Assembly: GCF_002930645.1 (NCBI RefSeq)
Contig: NZ_PSNW01000004.1
Coordinates: 124,370-188,369 of the forward strand
Direction of reading: 5' to 3'
Source of the DNA: Solimonas fluminis
GTDB taxonomy: Bacteria > Pseudomonadota > Gammaproteobacteria > Nevskiales > Nevskiaceae
DNA length: 64,000 nt
Shown here: in pieces, positions 39,629-48,033 of the stretch
Layout: each line of letters opens with the position of its first letter
How positions within the stretch are numbered: position 1 is the first letter of the stretch
Made by a program: the position numbers and the translations under genes
The notes under the pieces: generated by a model
The model's database searches: none
The model's input: only the letters and a program-made list of their open reading frames with translations
What the model was told of the DNA's origin: nothing

Positions 39629-40554
39629 GGCGCCACCTTCTGTGCGCGGCGCTCCGTCGTCTCCCAGATTTCGCGATGGCGCACCGCGACGCTGTCGTAG
39701 CGCTCGCGCAGGCTGGCGCCGAGCCGCTCCACCAGGAAGACGCTGCGGTGCTGGCCGCCGGTGCAGCCGATGGCCACCGTGACGTAGCTGCGGTCCTGGC
39801 GCTCGTACTCGGGCAGCCAGTGATCGAGGAACTGGCGGATGTCGCCGAGCATGCGGTTGACCTGCGGGAAACGCTCCAGCCAGGCCGCCACGGCCGCATC
39901 GCGGCCGGTCATCTTGCGCAGTGTCGGCTCCCAGTGCGGGTTCGGCAGGCAGCGCACGTCGAAGACGTAGTCCGCGGCCTCCGGCAGTCCGTTCTTGAAG
40001 CCGAAGGACATGACCAGCAGCGACAGCTTTCCGGCGCCGCCGCCCGGCACCTGCGCCAGGATTTCCTCGCGCAGCTCGTGCAGGTTCTTGTTGGTGGTCT
40101 CGATGGTGGCGTCGGCGACGTTGGCCACCGGCGCCAGCAGGCGGCGCTCCAGCGCGATGGCCTCGGGCAACGAGACCTGCTCGCTGGCCAGTGGATGGCG
40201 GCGACGGGTCTCGGAATAGCGCTTGAGCAGGGTGGGGTCGTCGGCGCGCAGGAACAGCACGCGGGTTTCCACGCCCTGCTCGCGCAGGTATTCCAGGTAG
40301 CGCGGGAACTTCTCGATTTCCTTGGGGCTCTCGCGGGCGTCGATGCCGATGGCCAGGCGGTCGAAGCGCTGGTCCAGCCGCCGGATTGCGCGCCTTGCCA
40401 TCGGCCCCACCAGGGCCAGCGGCAGGTTGTCGATGCAGTAGTAGCCCAGGTCCTCGTACTGCTTGAGGGCCACGGTCTTGCCCGCGCCGGACAGCCCGCT
40501 GACGATCACCAGCTTCATGCCGGCAGCTCCGTCTGGCTGGTCTGGGCGCTTCAT
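39625..40554 (-). CDS. rapZ: RNase adapter protein RapZ
   Basis: A 309-residue RapZ/YvcJ-family P-loop protein. Walker A is GLSGAGKT at 20-27, and the C-terminal domain carries SYVTVAIGCTGGQHRSVFLVE. In enterobacteria it directs RNase E to the sRNA GlmZ to control glucosamine-6-phosphate synthase; here that role is inferred only. ATG 40554 overlaps the hprK stop by 4 bases; an ATG 12 codons further (MKLVIVSGLSG) matches the usual family N-terminus and remains possible. Confidence 0.95.
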   Translation of the reverse strand: MKRPDQPDGAAGMKLVIVSGLSGAGKTVALKQYEDLGYYCIDNLPLALVGPMARRAIRRLDQRFDRLAIGIDARESPKEIEKFPRYLEYLREQGVETRVLFLRADDPTLLKRYSETRRRHPLASEQVSLPEAIALERRLLAPVANVADATIETTNKNLHELREEILAQVPGGGAGKLSLLVMSFGFKNGLPEAADYVFDVRCLPNPHWEPTLRKMTGRDAAVAAWLERFPQVNRMLGDIRQFLDHWLPEYERQDRSYVTVAIGCTGGQHRSVFLVERLGASLRERYDSVAVRHREIWETTERRAQKVAP

Positions 40555-41186
40555 GCGGGTGGCTCGGCCTTGGTTCCGGGACGTCTCTTGAGGGGCCCTC
40601 GCCGCCCGGCGCGGCGGATCGCGTCGAGCTGGCGTCGGCTGAAATCCTCGTCGGCGCGGTAGCCCTGGCGGCGCAGCTTGAGGTCGCGGCAGGCGGCTTC
40701 GACGAGAACGGCGAGATTATGCCCGAGGCGGATGGGAATGGAGATTTCGGCGACGCCGATGCCGAGGATTTCGCGGCGTCCGCGATGCCCCGACAGGCGC
40801 TCCATGCCGCTGACGGGCGCCGTCGGCGCATCCAGCTCGATCACCAGGTCCAGTGCTGCCGACTTGCGCAGCGCCCGCGGACCGTAGAGGCGGCGGATGT
40901 TGAGCACCCCCAGGCTGCGGGCCTCCAGGAAGCCCTCCAGCAGCGGGGGGCAGCGGCCCTTGAGGGTATCGCCATGGCGCTCGAACTCCACCGCGTCGTC
41001 GGCCACCAGCCGATGGCCACGGGCCAGCAGTTCCAACGCCAGCTCGCTCTTGCCCAGGCCGGAACGGCCGGTGATCAGCACGCCCTCGCCGCATACCTCC
41101 AGGAAGACGCCGTGCAGGGTGACGGCATCCCGGGGTTCGCGGGGAAGCTTGCGGGTGGCGGCCAAACGGGACCGCCCGCGGGTCAC
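40551..41186 (-). CDS. hprK: HPr kinase/phosphorylase, N-terminal domain absent
   Basis: A 211-residue HPr(Ser) kinase/phosphorylase. Walker A GRSGLGKS is at 40-47, followed by HRLVADDAVEF and the signature region LNIRRLYG. Full-length HprK of firmicutes and beta-proteobacteria is about 310 residues. Here only the catalytic C-terminal domain is encoded, as in alphaproteobacteria. There is no room for the missing domain, because the start overlaps the ptsN stop by 4 bases. About 20 basic residues precede the domain, and a basic tail RRAGRRGPLKRRPGTK ends it. It should act on HPr Ser45. Confidence 0.9.
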   Translation of the reverse strand: MTRGRSRLAATRKLPREPRDAVTLHGVFLEVCGEGVLITGRSGLGKSELALELLARGHRLVADDAVEFERHGDTLKGRCPPLLEGFLEARSLGVLNIRRLYGPRALRKSAALDLVIELDAPTAPVSGMERLSGHRGRREILGIGVAEISIPIRLGHNLAVLVEAACRDLKLRRQGYRADEDFSRRQLDAIRRAGRRGPLKRRPGTKAEPPA

Positions 41187-41656
41187 GCCGGCTTGAAGTT
41201 GGCCAGCAGCGCGTGCAGGGCCTGGTCGTCGGCGGCCTCGCGGGCCGCGCGGCAGAAGTTTTCGTCGGAGAACATCTCGGCGATGGCAGCCAGGTGCTTC
41301 AGGTGCGCCTCGGTGGCGTTCTGCGGCACCAGCAGGCCAAACACCAGGTCCACGCCGTTGCCGTCATGCGCTTCGTAGTCCAGCGGGTGCTTGAGGCGCA
41401 TGAAGGCGCCGACACTCTCGTTGACGCCCGGCATGCGGCCGTGCGGGATGGCCACGCCATGTCCCAGGCCGGTGCTGCCGAGCTTCTCGCGCGCCGACAG
41501 GCTGTTGAGGATATCGCCGCTGCCCACGTCCGGAGCCCCCTTGGACAGCAGCTTGCTCAGCTCTTCCAGTGCCTTCTTCTTGCTGGTGAACGTATGTCCG
41601 CTGCTGACGCGGTCCACGGACAGGATATCGGCGAGTTTCATGGTCTGATTATGCAT
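41183..41656 (-). CDS. ptsN: Nitrogen-regulatory PTS EIIA (PtsN)
   Basis: A 157-residue EIIA(Ntr), a phosphoryl-accepting regulator of potassium transport and sigma-54-linked functions. The phospho-histidine is His72 in HGVAIPHGRM. ATG 41656 is used; an ATG five codons later (MKLADILSV) is equally plausible because neither has a clear Shine-Dalgarno site. A strong hairpin terminator separates it from hpf upstream, so it heads the ptsN-hprK-rapZ-EIIA-HPr-EI-mgtE unit unless read-through occurs. Confidence 0.95.
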   Translation of the reverse strand: MHNQTMKLADILSVDRVSSGHTFTSKKKALEELSKLLSKGAPDVGSGDILNSLSAREKLGSTGLGHGVAIPHGRMPGVNESVGAFMRLKHPLDYEAHDGNGVDLVFGLLVPQNATEAHLKHLAAIAEMFSDENFCRAAREAADDQALHALLANFKPA

Positions 41657-41662
41657 TCAAAC

Positions 41663-41697
41663 AAAAGGGCCGTCCCCACCCGCGTGGGAACGGCCCT
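41663..41697 (-). terminator. Terminator between hpf and ptsN
   Basis: AGGGCCGT (41666-41673) pairs with ACGGCCCT (41690-41697), extended after one mismatch by CCCAC/GTGGG. On the minus strand the stem is followed by TTTTGTTT. It lies 55 bases beyond the hpf stop. Confidence 0.8.
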
Positions 41698-41751
41698 CAC
41701 TTTACCGCATCGGCACCGCGGGCGGGCTGATGCGTCCGGACGAAGGACGGC

Positions 41752-42075
41752 CTACTGCAGCGTCATGCGCTTGATGGCGTCCTTGTGATGGTGGTTGCGC
41801 AGCTTTTCCTTGTGCTTGCGGGTCTGCTGGTCGAGCTTGTCCATCAGCAGATCGATGGCGGCGTACATGTCGCCGTTGACCGCCTCGGCATGCAGGTTGG
41901 CCCCGCTGGCATGGACCGTGGCTTCCGCCTTCTGCTGGAGCTTGTCTACCGTGAGGATCACTTCCGCGCTGATCAGATGATCGAAGTGGCGTTCCACCCG
42001 CTTGAGCTTCGCCAGTACGTATTCGCGCAGCGGCGGGGTGACTTCGACGTGGTGACCAGAAATGTTCAGGTTCAT
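41752..42075 (-). CDS. hpf: Ribosome hibernation promoting factor (short form)
   Basis: A 107-residue HPF/YfiA-family protein with the S30AE fold (MNLNISGHHVEVTPPLREYVLAKLKRV at the N-terminus, basic C-terminal helix HKEKLRNHHHKDAIKRM). It binds the 30S decoding site to form inactive 100S ribosomes in stationary phase. Its length marks the short form, without the dimerisation domain. Its place directly after rpoN is conserved. Confidence 0.95.
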   Translation of the reverse strand: MNLNISGHHVEVTPPLREYVLAKLKRVERHFDHLISAEVILTVDKLQQKAEATVHASGANLHAEAVNGDMYAAIDLLMDKLDQQTRKHKEKLRNHHHKDAIKRMTLQ

Positions 42076-42107
42076 CTAAAACGCTCCTCTGGTAGACCGT
42101 CCTGCCT

Positions 42108-43577
42108 TCAGGACGGCGGTTTGCGCTCGTGCGAGGGCGGGATGCCGAGACCCTCGCGGTACTTCGCTACGGTTCTGCGTGCAACTTGTATGCCTTCCTT
42201 CAGAAGCATTTCCGACAGCGTGGAGTCGGACAGCGGGCGTGCCGGGTCCTCGGCGGTGATCAGTCGCTTGATCATGGCCTGGATCGCGGTGGCGGAGCAG
42301 ACCCCGCCCTGGGTGGTCTGCACATGGCTGGAAAAGAAGAACTTGAGCTCGTAAAGCCCACGTGGCGTGAGCATGTACTTGTTCGCGGTTGCGCGTGAAA
42401 CCGTCGATTCATGGATCCCGAGCTGTTCGGCGATGTCCCTCAGGACGAGGGGCCTCATCGCTTCCTCCCCATATTCCAGAAAAGCGCGCTGTTCTTCAAC
42501 TATGCATTGTGCGACGCGCAAAAGCGTCTCGTTGCGCGCTTCCAAGCTATTGATGAAATAGCGGGCTTCCTGCAAATGCTGCTTCAGGGTGAGCTGGTCG
42601 CGGGAACTGTCCGCGCGGCGAATCATGGATTGGTAGAACCCGTTGATGCGCAGCCGGGGGGCGTGCTCGGGGTTCAGCGAGACCTTCCAGCGCCCCTCCT
42701 TCTTGGCCACGAACACGTCCGGGGCCACGTAATCGGATTCGTGTGCCTGGAAGGGCCGCCCCGGGTGCGGCTGCAGCGACTGGATCAGCGCCAGGGCCAG
42801 CTCCACCTGGGGCTGCGGCAGGCCGCTGCCCTTGGCGATCAGCGCCGGGTCCTTGCGGGCCAGCAGGCCGATATGGTGGTCCACCAGGGTCAGCGCGGCC
42901 TGGATGCCCGGCTCGCGCGCCGGAAACTGCAGCAGCTGCAGGCGCAGGCACTCGGCCAGGTCGCGGGCCGCCACGCCGTTGGGGTCGAACTCCTGCACGG
43001 TCTTGAGGACCGTATCGACCTGGTCGTAGCTCACGCCCAGGGCCTCCTGCAGGCGCTGGGCGATATCCTCCCAGTTCTCCAGGTAGCCGTCGTCGTTGAT
43101 GGCGTCGATCAGGTGGGCGGCGATCTCGGATTCGGTGGGCGTGAACGGCGCCAGCCCGGCCTGCCAGTTGAGGTGGTCGCGCAGGCTGGCCTGGCCGTGG
43201 AGGTTGGCCTGGAGGTAGTCCTGCAGGTCATCGTCGTCGCCGCTCTTGCCGGACGTGCTGCCGGTGCCGGCGCCGTCGTAGACGTCGCCCCAGTCGGCAT
43301 CCACCGGCATTTCCTGGGGGATATCGGCGTCACTGCTGACCTCCACCGCCGCCACCTCGGGAGCGCCGGAAGCCTCGTCGGCCTCGCCCGCCGAGGCCTC
43401 GGCCTCGGGTTCCGCCGGCGCGTCGGCGTCCATCTCCAGCATGACGTTGGATTCCAGCACCTGCTGGATCTCCTGCTGCAGGTCGAGGCTGGACAGTTGC
43501 AGCAGCTTGATCGCCTGCTGCAGTGCCGGGGTCATGGTCAGGGACTGCCCCAGCCGGAGGCCCAGGGAGGTCTTCAT
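42108..43577 (-). CDS. rpoN: RNA polymerase sigma-54 factor RpoN
   Basis: A 489-residue sigma-54. Region I (LGLRLGQSLTMTPALQQAIK, followed by a Leu/Gln-rich stretch) receives activator signals. An acidic region II spans about 50-130. The core-binding domain follows, then the HTH and the RpoN box ARRTVAKYRE at 466-475. A possible -10 TAGAAT (complement of 43611-43616) lies 34 bases upstream of the start, so it may be transcribed apart from lptB. Confidence 0.97.
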   Translation of the reverse strand: MKTSLGLRLGQSLTMTPALQQAIKLLQLSSLDLQQEIQQVLESNVMLEMDADAPAEPEAEASAGEADEASGAPEVAAVEVSSDADIPQEMPVDADWGDVYDGAGTGSTSGKSGDDDDLQDYLQANLHGQASLRDHLNWQAGLAPFTPTESEIAAHLIDAINDDGYLENWEDIAQRLQEALGVSYDQVDTVLKTVQEFDPNGVAARDLAECLRLQLLQFPAREPGIQAALTLVDHHIGLLARKDPALIAKGSGLPQPQVELALALIQSLQPHPGRPFQAHESDYVAPDVFVAKKEGRWKVSLNPEHAPRLRINGFYQSMIRRADSSRDQLTLKQHLQEARYFINSLEARNETLLRVAQCIVEEQRAFLEYGEEAMRPLVLRDIAEQLGIHESTVSRATANKYMLTPRGLYELKFFFSSHVQTTQGGVCSATAIQAMIKRLITAEDPARPLSDSTLSEMLLKEGIQVARRTVAKYREGLGIPPSHERKPPS

Positions 43578-43773
43578 GCGGAGAAAGCTGCGGCGTGAAT
43601 CATGTCTCTCATTCTACGCCTGAAACGGTACGAAAGTTGCTTCACTTTTGATGCATTCCGTCCTTGGAATGGGAGGGCTCCGCAGGAGCCCCAGCGGGCG
43701 GGTCTTGCCGCCGGAGGCCGGGAAGAGTCCCGGCCGGAAGCCGTCGCGCCAGGGCGCTGCGGCTCCTGCAAGC

Positions 43774-44508
43774 TTACAGCTTGAACTGCTCGCCGAGGTA
43801 CACCCGGCGCACCGTTTCGTTCTCCAGCAGCGTCGCCGGGGCACCCTCGGCGATCACCGCGCCCTCCGCAAGGATGTAGGCACGCTCGCAGAGCGACAGC
43901 GTCTCGCGCACGTTGTGATCGGTGATCAGTACGCCGATGCCGCGCTGCTTGAGGTGGTGGACGATATGCTGGATATCACCCACCGCGATCGGATCCACGC
44001 CGGCGAAGGGTTCGTCGAGCAGGATGAAACGCGGATTGGCCGCCAGCGCGCGGGCGATCTCGACGCGGCGGCGCTCGCCGCCGGACAGGGACTGTCCTTC
44101 GCCGTCACGGATATGCGCGATATGCAGTTCCCCGAGCAGCCGCTCCAGCTCCCGCTGGCGGCCGGCCTTGTCCAGGTCCTCGCGCGTTTCCAGGATCGCT
44201 AGGATGTTCTCCGCCACGGTCAGCTTGCGGAACACGCTGGCCTCCTGCGGCAGGTAGCCGATGCCGCGCCGAGCGCGGGTATGCATGGGAGAGCGGGTCA
44301 GGTCCTCGCCGTCCAGCTCGATACGGCCGCCGTCGGCGGCCACCAGCCCCACGATCATGTAGAACGAGGTGGTCTTGCCGGCGCCATTGGGGCCAAGCAG
44401 GCCCACGATCTCGCCGGCCCGCACGTTGACCGAAACGTCGCGCACCACGGTGCGCTTCTTGTAGCGCTTGACCAGGTGGTGCGCGCTCAGCACGGAGGAG
44501 GCGCTCAC
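43774..44508 (-). CDS. lptB: LPS export ABC transporter ATPase LptB
   Basis: A 244-residue ABC ATPase that powers LPS extraction with LptFG and LptC. Walker A is GPNGAGKT at 39-46, with signature LSGGERRR and Walker [14 protein letters not shown]. The start is a GTG (44508) overlapping the lptA stop by 4 bases (GTGA) and gives the usual length; no ATG is available at that position. LptF/LptG are not in this window. Confidence 0.97.
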   Translation of the reverse strand: MSASSVLSAHHLVKRYKKRTVVRDVSVNVRAGEIVGLLGPNGAGKTTSFYMIVGLVAADGGRIELDGEDLTRSPMHTRARRGIGYLPQEASVFRKLTVAENILAILETREDLDKAGRQRELERLLGELHIAHIRDGEGQSLSGGERRRVEIARALAANPRFILLDEPFAGVDPIAVGDIQHIVHHLKQRGIGVLITDHNVRETLSLCERAYILAEGAVIAEGAPATLLENETVRRVYLGEQFKL

Positions 44509-45104
44509 GGCTGGGCTCCGGTTTCGGCGGCAGGCGGCGGCGGGGCCTTGGGTCCGCCGCTGGCGGGGGCCGCCTTGGGCGGCGGCTGGATCACGATCTT
44601 GACCTGGCCGCCCTCGCCGCCGGCCGCCTTGATACGGCGGGCGGCGGCATCGTAGCCGATATTGTCGCCGTCGATCTGGTCCTTGCCGCGCGTCAGGTGC
44701 GCGTTGCCGAGGATGTCCACCATGCTGGTGCGGCTGTCGTAGTTGAGCGTGCGCGCCTCGGCGCTGACCGGAGGGCCGGCCTGGCCGTTCTTTTCCTTGA
44801 GCCCGGGGTGATCCAGCCGCGCCGGCTTGCCGGTGACGCTGGCGGTGAACTGTCCGTCCGCCAGCTGGCGCAGTTCCAGCCGGTCGCCCTTGAGGCGGAG
44901 CGTGTCGGAGCTGAGCTGCACGTTGCCGCTGTAGATCATCGCGCCGTTCTGTTCCCATTCGGCGCGGTCGGCCGTGACCGTGACCGGGCCGGTGGGACGC
45001 AGTGCATCCACCGCCGTCTCGCGCTTCTGCTGCGCCGACGCCAGGCCCGCGGCCAGGCCCAGCATCAGTACCAGGGCCGCCTTAGCCGCGGGGCTGCGGA
45101 ACAT
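44505..45104 (-). CDS. lptA: LPS transport periplasmic protein LptA
   Basis: A 199-residue periplasmic bridge protein of LPS export. A signal peptide ends at about LASA-Q. The OstA/LptA beta-jellyroll follows ([20 protein letters not shown]), and a Pro/Ala-rich tail of about 35 residues ends it. I chose ATG 45104 because GAGGT lies 5-9 bases upstream; ATG 45122 lacks such a site. It overlaps the end of lptC by 23 bases. Confidence 0.95.
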   Translation of the reverse strand: MFRSPAAKAALVLMLGLAAGLASAQQKRETAVDALRPTGPVTVTADRAEWEQNGAMIYSGNVQLSSDTLRLKGDRLELRQLADGQFTASVTGKPARLDHPGLKEKNGQAGPPVSAEARTLNYDSRTSMVDILGNAHLTRGKDQIDGDNIGYDAAARRIKAAGGEGGQVKIVIQPPPKAAPASGGPKAPPPPAAETGAQP

Positions 45105-45645
45105 AATCCACCTCGACTTCATTGAGCAGCTGCACCCGTGTCCCGCTCCAGTCGGCGCGCAGGCCTCGGGCCCGCGCGGCGCGGTTGTCGCCGCTCAGGC
45201 GCACGCGGTCTTCCGTGGCGATCTCCTTGCGCTCCAGGTCCACCCACAGGGAATCGGTATCCACGCGCACGTTTTCGCCGCTCTTCATGCGGCCGACCAT
45301 CTCCACCGGCTTGTCCAGCCGGATACGCTGCTCGCCGGCCGGCATGCGCCCGCTGGGCGATTGCAGGTTCCAGGGTCCGCCCTCGCCCAGGCGCTGCACC
45401 CGCAGCGTCTCGAAGCGGGCCGAGCGGTCGTCGTAGTACTGCGCGGCGGCCGCCGTCGCCAGGATCAGCGGCTGGCCCTGCGCATCCAGGCGCGTCCATT
45501 CCACGCCCTCGAGCTGGTAGCGCGGCGGCGCCTCGCCGCCGTCCGCCTGCTCCGTGCCCGCCGGCTGGAAGCCGCGCAGCATGGTCAGCGCTGCCAGGCC
45601 CGCCAGCACCGCCGCCACGCCCAGGAACAGGGAGCCGCGCGCCAT
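45082..45645 (-). CDS. lptC: LPS export protein LptC
   Basis: A 187-residue bitopic inner-membrane protein that passes LPS from LptBFG to LptA. A single N-terminal TM helix (about 5-24) is followed by a periplasmic jellyroll with YQLEGVEWTRLDAQGQP and [16 protein letters not shown] at the end. It shares one base with the kdsC stop (TGATG). Assigned by architecture and the kdsC-lptC-lptA-lptB order. Confidence 0.93.
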   Translation of the reverse strand: MARGSLFLGVAAVLAGLAALTMLRGFQPAGTEQADGGEAPPRYQLEGVEWTRLDAQGQPLILATAAAAQYYDDRSARFETLRVQRLGEGGPWNLQSPSGRMPAGEQRIRLDKPVEMVGRMKSGENVRVDTDSLWVDLERKEIATEDRVRLSGDNRAARARGLRADWSGTRVQLLNEVEVDYVPQPRG

Positions 45646-46157
45646 CAGATCCGGCCCTGCGCTTCCAGCACCAGGTCGATCGCCTCGCGCACCGCGCCAT
45701 GGCCGCCGCTGTAGCGGCTGGTCCAGTGGGCCAGGGCCAGGGCCTTGGGGTGGGCGTCGGCCACGGTGCAGGCCAGGCCCACGCGCCTGAACAGCGGCAG
45801 GTCCGGAACGTCGTCACCGACGTGGGCGCACTGTTCGTCGCTCAGCCCCATCTCCGCGCACATGCGCAGGTAGGCCGGCTCCTTGTCCTCGGTATCCAGG
45901 GCGATGTGCTTCACGCCCAGCCACTCCAGGCGGCGGCGCATGGACTCGGAAGGCCGGCCGCTGATCACCGCGACCTGCAGGCCGAGCTTGAGCGCCAGCT
46001 TGATGCCGTAGCCGTCGCGCACGTAGTTGGTCTTGGTTTCCTCGCTGTTGGGGCCGATGTAGAGCTTGCCGTCAGTGAGGACGCCGTCGATATCGAGGAA
46101 CACGCAGCGGATCTTGGCCGCGCGCCGCTGAACTTCGGCTGAAGGCAGGGCCGCCAT
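45645..46157 (-). CDS. kdsC: KDO-8-phosphate phosphatase KdsC
   Basis: A 170-residue HAD phosphatase without a cap domain. It removes phosphate from Kdo-8-P for LPS core synthesis. The nucleophile is Asp22 in FLDIDGVLTDG, with Asp24 as acid/base. CAHVGDDVPDLPLFRRVG holds the metal-binding Asp pair. ATG 46157 shares a base with the kdsD stop (TGATG); a GTG one codon upstream would give a 4-base overlap. Confidence 0.96.
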   Translation of the reverse strand: MAALPSAEVQRRAAKIRCVFLDIDGVLTDGKLYIGPNSEETKTNYVRDGYGIKLALKLGLQVAVISGRPSESMRRRLEWLGVKHIALDTEDKEPAYLRMCAEMGLSDEQCAHVGDDVPDLPLFRRVGLACTVADAHPKALALAHWTSRYSGGHGAVREAIDLVLEAQGRI

Positions 46158-47128
46158 CACACCACCCCCGCGCGCAGCAGGTCCTGCATGTGCACGATGC
46201 CTTCCAGCCGGCCGGCCTCGTCCAGCACCAGCAGGGCGGTGATCTTGTGCTTCTCCATCATCTGCACCGCCTCGGCGGCGAGCTGATCGGCGCGCACCGA
46301 CTTGCCGCCGGCGGTCATCACCTCGCGGATCTTCGCGCTGCGCACGTCGATGCCCTTGTCCAGCGTGCGGCGCAGGTCGCCGTCGGTGTAGACGCCCAGG
46401 ACGCGATCGTCCGGGCCGACGATGGCGGTCACGCCCAGGCCCTTGCGGGTCATCTCCAGCAGGGCCTCGGTCAGCAGGGCGTCGGGGCCCACCTTGGGCA
46501 GCTCGGCGCCGCCGTGCATGACGTCGGCGATCTTCAGCAGCAGGCGCCGCCCCAGCGAGCCGCCGGGGTGCGACATGGCGAAGTCCTCCGGCGTGAAGCC
46601 GCGGGCTTCCAGCAGGGCCACCGCCAGGGCGTCGCCCATGGCCAGGGTGGCCGTGGTGCTGGAGGTGGGGGCCAGGTTCAGCGGGCAGGCTTCCTGGGCC
46701 ACCGACACGTCCAGATGGACGTTGGAGGCCTTGGCCAGCGTGGAGCCGGGCTTGCCGGTCATGGAGACCAGCGGCACGCCCAGGCGCTTGATCAAGGGCA
46801 GGATCGTGACGATCTCGCCGGTCTCGCCGGAATAGCTGATCGCCAGGACCACGTCCTGGCGGGTGATCATGCCCAGGTCGCCATGGCTGGCCTCGCCCGG
46901 GTGCACGTAGAAGGCCGGCGTACCGGTGCTGGCCAGGGTGGCCGCCAGCTTGCCGCCGATATGGCCGGACTTGCCCATGCCGGTCACGACGATGCGGCCG
47001 GTGCAGCCCAGCATCAGGCGGCAGGCCGCCGCAAAGGCGTCATCGACGCGAGGCAGGAGGGCACTGAGGGCGTCGCGCTCGATTTCCAGTGCGCGCCGGC
47101 CCATGGCTTTGAGTTTTTCGGCATCCAT
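46157..47128 (-). CDS. kdsD: Arabinose-5-phosphate isomerase KdsD
   Basis: A 323-residue enzyme converting ribulose-5-P to arabinose-5-P, the first Kdo precursor. The SIS domain (about 30-190; GKSGHIGGKLAATLASTGTPA) is followed by two CBS motifs. ATG 47128 is chosen because the only -10-like box (TATACT, complement of 47138-47143) lies just upstream; the longer frame to a TTG at 47152 would put the promoter inside the gene. The transcript would carry a leader of only about 3 bases. Confidence 0.95.
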   Translation of the reverse strand: MDAEKLKAMGRRALEIERDALSALLPRVDDAFAAACRLMLGCTGRIVVTGMGKSGHIGGKLAATLASTGTPAFYVHPGEASHGDLGMITRQDVVLAISYSGETGEIVTILPLIKRLGVPLVSMTGKPGSTLAKASNVHLDVSVAQEACPLNLAPTSSTTATLAMGDALAVALLEARGFTPEDFAMSHPGGSLGRRLLLKIADVMHGGAELPKVGPDALLTEALLEMTRKGLGVTAIVGPDDRVLGVYTDGDLRRTLDKGIDVRSAKIREVMTAGGKSVRADQLAAEAVQMMEKHKITALLVLDEAGRLEGIVHMQDLLRAGVV

Positions 47129-47137
47129 AGGGGCGTA

Positions 47138-47145
47138 AGTATAAG
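47138..47145. promoter_or_regulatory. Overlapping divergent -10 boxes of kdsD and the sirtuin gene
   Basis: AGTATAAG reads TATAAG on the plus strand (47140-47145), about 9 bases before the sirtuin ATG. It reads TATACT on the minus strand (47143-47138), about 9 bases before the kdsD ATG. Both transcripts would be leaderless or nearly so. No convincing -35 box is seen for either direction. Confidence 0.5.
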
Positions 47146-47154
47146 CTGACAACC

Positions 47155-47880
47155 ATGACGGAACCTGTGATCCCGACCTTCGATCCGGCTGCCTTCGGCT
47201 CCATCCTGTTCTTCACCGGAGCCGGGCTGTCGGCCGAATCCGGGGTGCCGACCTACCGGGGACATGGGGGCATCTGGGCGCAATACAACTACGAGGACTA
47301 CGCCTGCCAGCGCGCCTTCGAGCGCGACCCGGCGCGGGTGCTGGATTTCCACGAGGTCCGCAGGACACATGTCCTGCGATGCCCGCCCCATGCCGGGCAT
47401 CGCCACCTGGCGCGGCTGCAGGCGGCGTTTCCCCAGGTCCGGGTGGTGACCCAGAACATCGACGGCCTGCTGCAGCGGGCCGGCATCCGGGTGGACGCCG
47501 AGCTGCACGGCTCGCTGTGGCGCCAGCGCTGCCCGCGCCACGGCCTGCGGCAGGACCTGGACGCCGGTCCCTACCGCCACCGCCGCTGCCCGGACTGCGG
47601 CGCTTGGTTGCGGCCGGACATCACCTGGTTCGAGGACATGGTCAACGAGGCCGTGTTCGACACGGCGCGCCGGCTGGTGGCCGGCTGCGGGCTGTTCGTG
47701 TCCGTGGGCACTTCGGGCGTGGTCTGGCCGGCGGCGGGCTTCGCCCGGCTGGCACAGGAGAGCGGCGCCCTGATGGTGGAGATCAACCCCGAGGACAACG
47801 AGGCCAGCCCGCTCTACCGGCACCGGCTGCGGGGCAAGGCCGGGGAGCTGATTCCGGCGGCGTTTCCGCTGCCCGGGTGA
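47155..47880 (+). CDS. NAD-dependent protein deacylase (sirtuin, CobB-like)
   Basis: A 241-residue class III sirtuin removing acyl groups from lysines with NAD+. FFTGAGLSAESGVPTYRG (19-36) and TQNIDGLLQRAG (99-110) bind NAD, and the catalytic base is His118 in ELHGS. The zinc site looks like C126-x2-H129 with C145-x2-C148. CobB/SIRT5-type enzymes read succinyl groups with a Tyr-x-x-Arg pair; here the pair is His66-x-x-Arg69. So Arg is kept and Tyr replaced, and acyl preference may differ. Divergent from kdsD. Confidence 0.92.
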   Translation: MTEPVIPTFDPAAFGSILFFTGAGLSAESGVPTYRGHGGIWAQYNYEDYACQRAFERDPARVLDFHEVRRTHVLRCPPHAGHRHLARLQAAFPQVRVVTQNIDGLLQRAGIRVDAELHGSLWRQRCPRHGLRQDLDAGPYRHRRCPDCGAWLRPDITWFEDMVNEAVFDTARRLVAGCGLFVSVGTSGVVWPAAGFARLAQESGALMVEINPEDNEASPLYRHRLRGKAGELIPAAFPLPG

Positions 47881-48000
47881 CCGGATCCCCAAGGCTTCTT
47901 GCCTCTGCCTCCGGGAGAGGCCGGCGCGACAGCGGCGGCTGAGGGACGCGCCTGCCGACCCTGCGGTGTCCGATCTCCGGCCGAGTCCCTCACCCCCAAC

Positions 48001-48023
48001 CCCCTCTCCCACAGGCAGAGGGG
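48001..48023. repeat. CCCCTCTCCC hairpin between convergent genes
   Basis: CCCCTCT (48001-48007) pairs with AGAGGGG (48017-48023). A second, smaller inverted repeat GCCTCT/AGAGGC lies at 47901-47921. Both sit in the gap between the sirtuin and DUF1329 stops and resemble the hairpin at 35799-35822. Possibly a factor-dependent terminator; no U-tract. Confidence 0.4.
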
Positions 48024-48033
48024 AACAGCAGGA

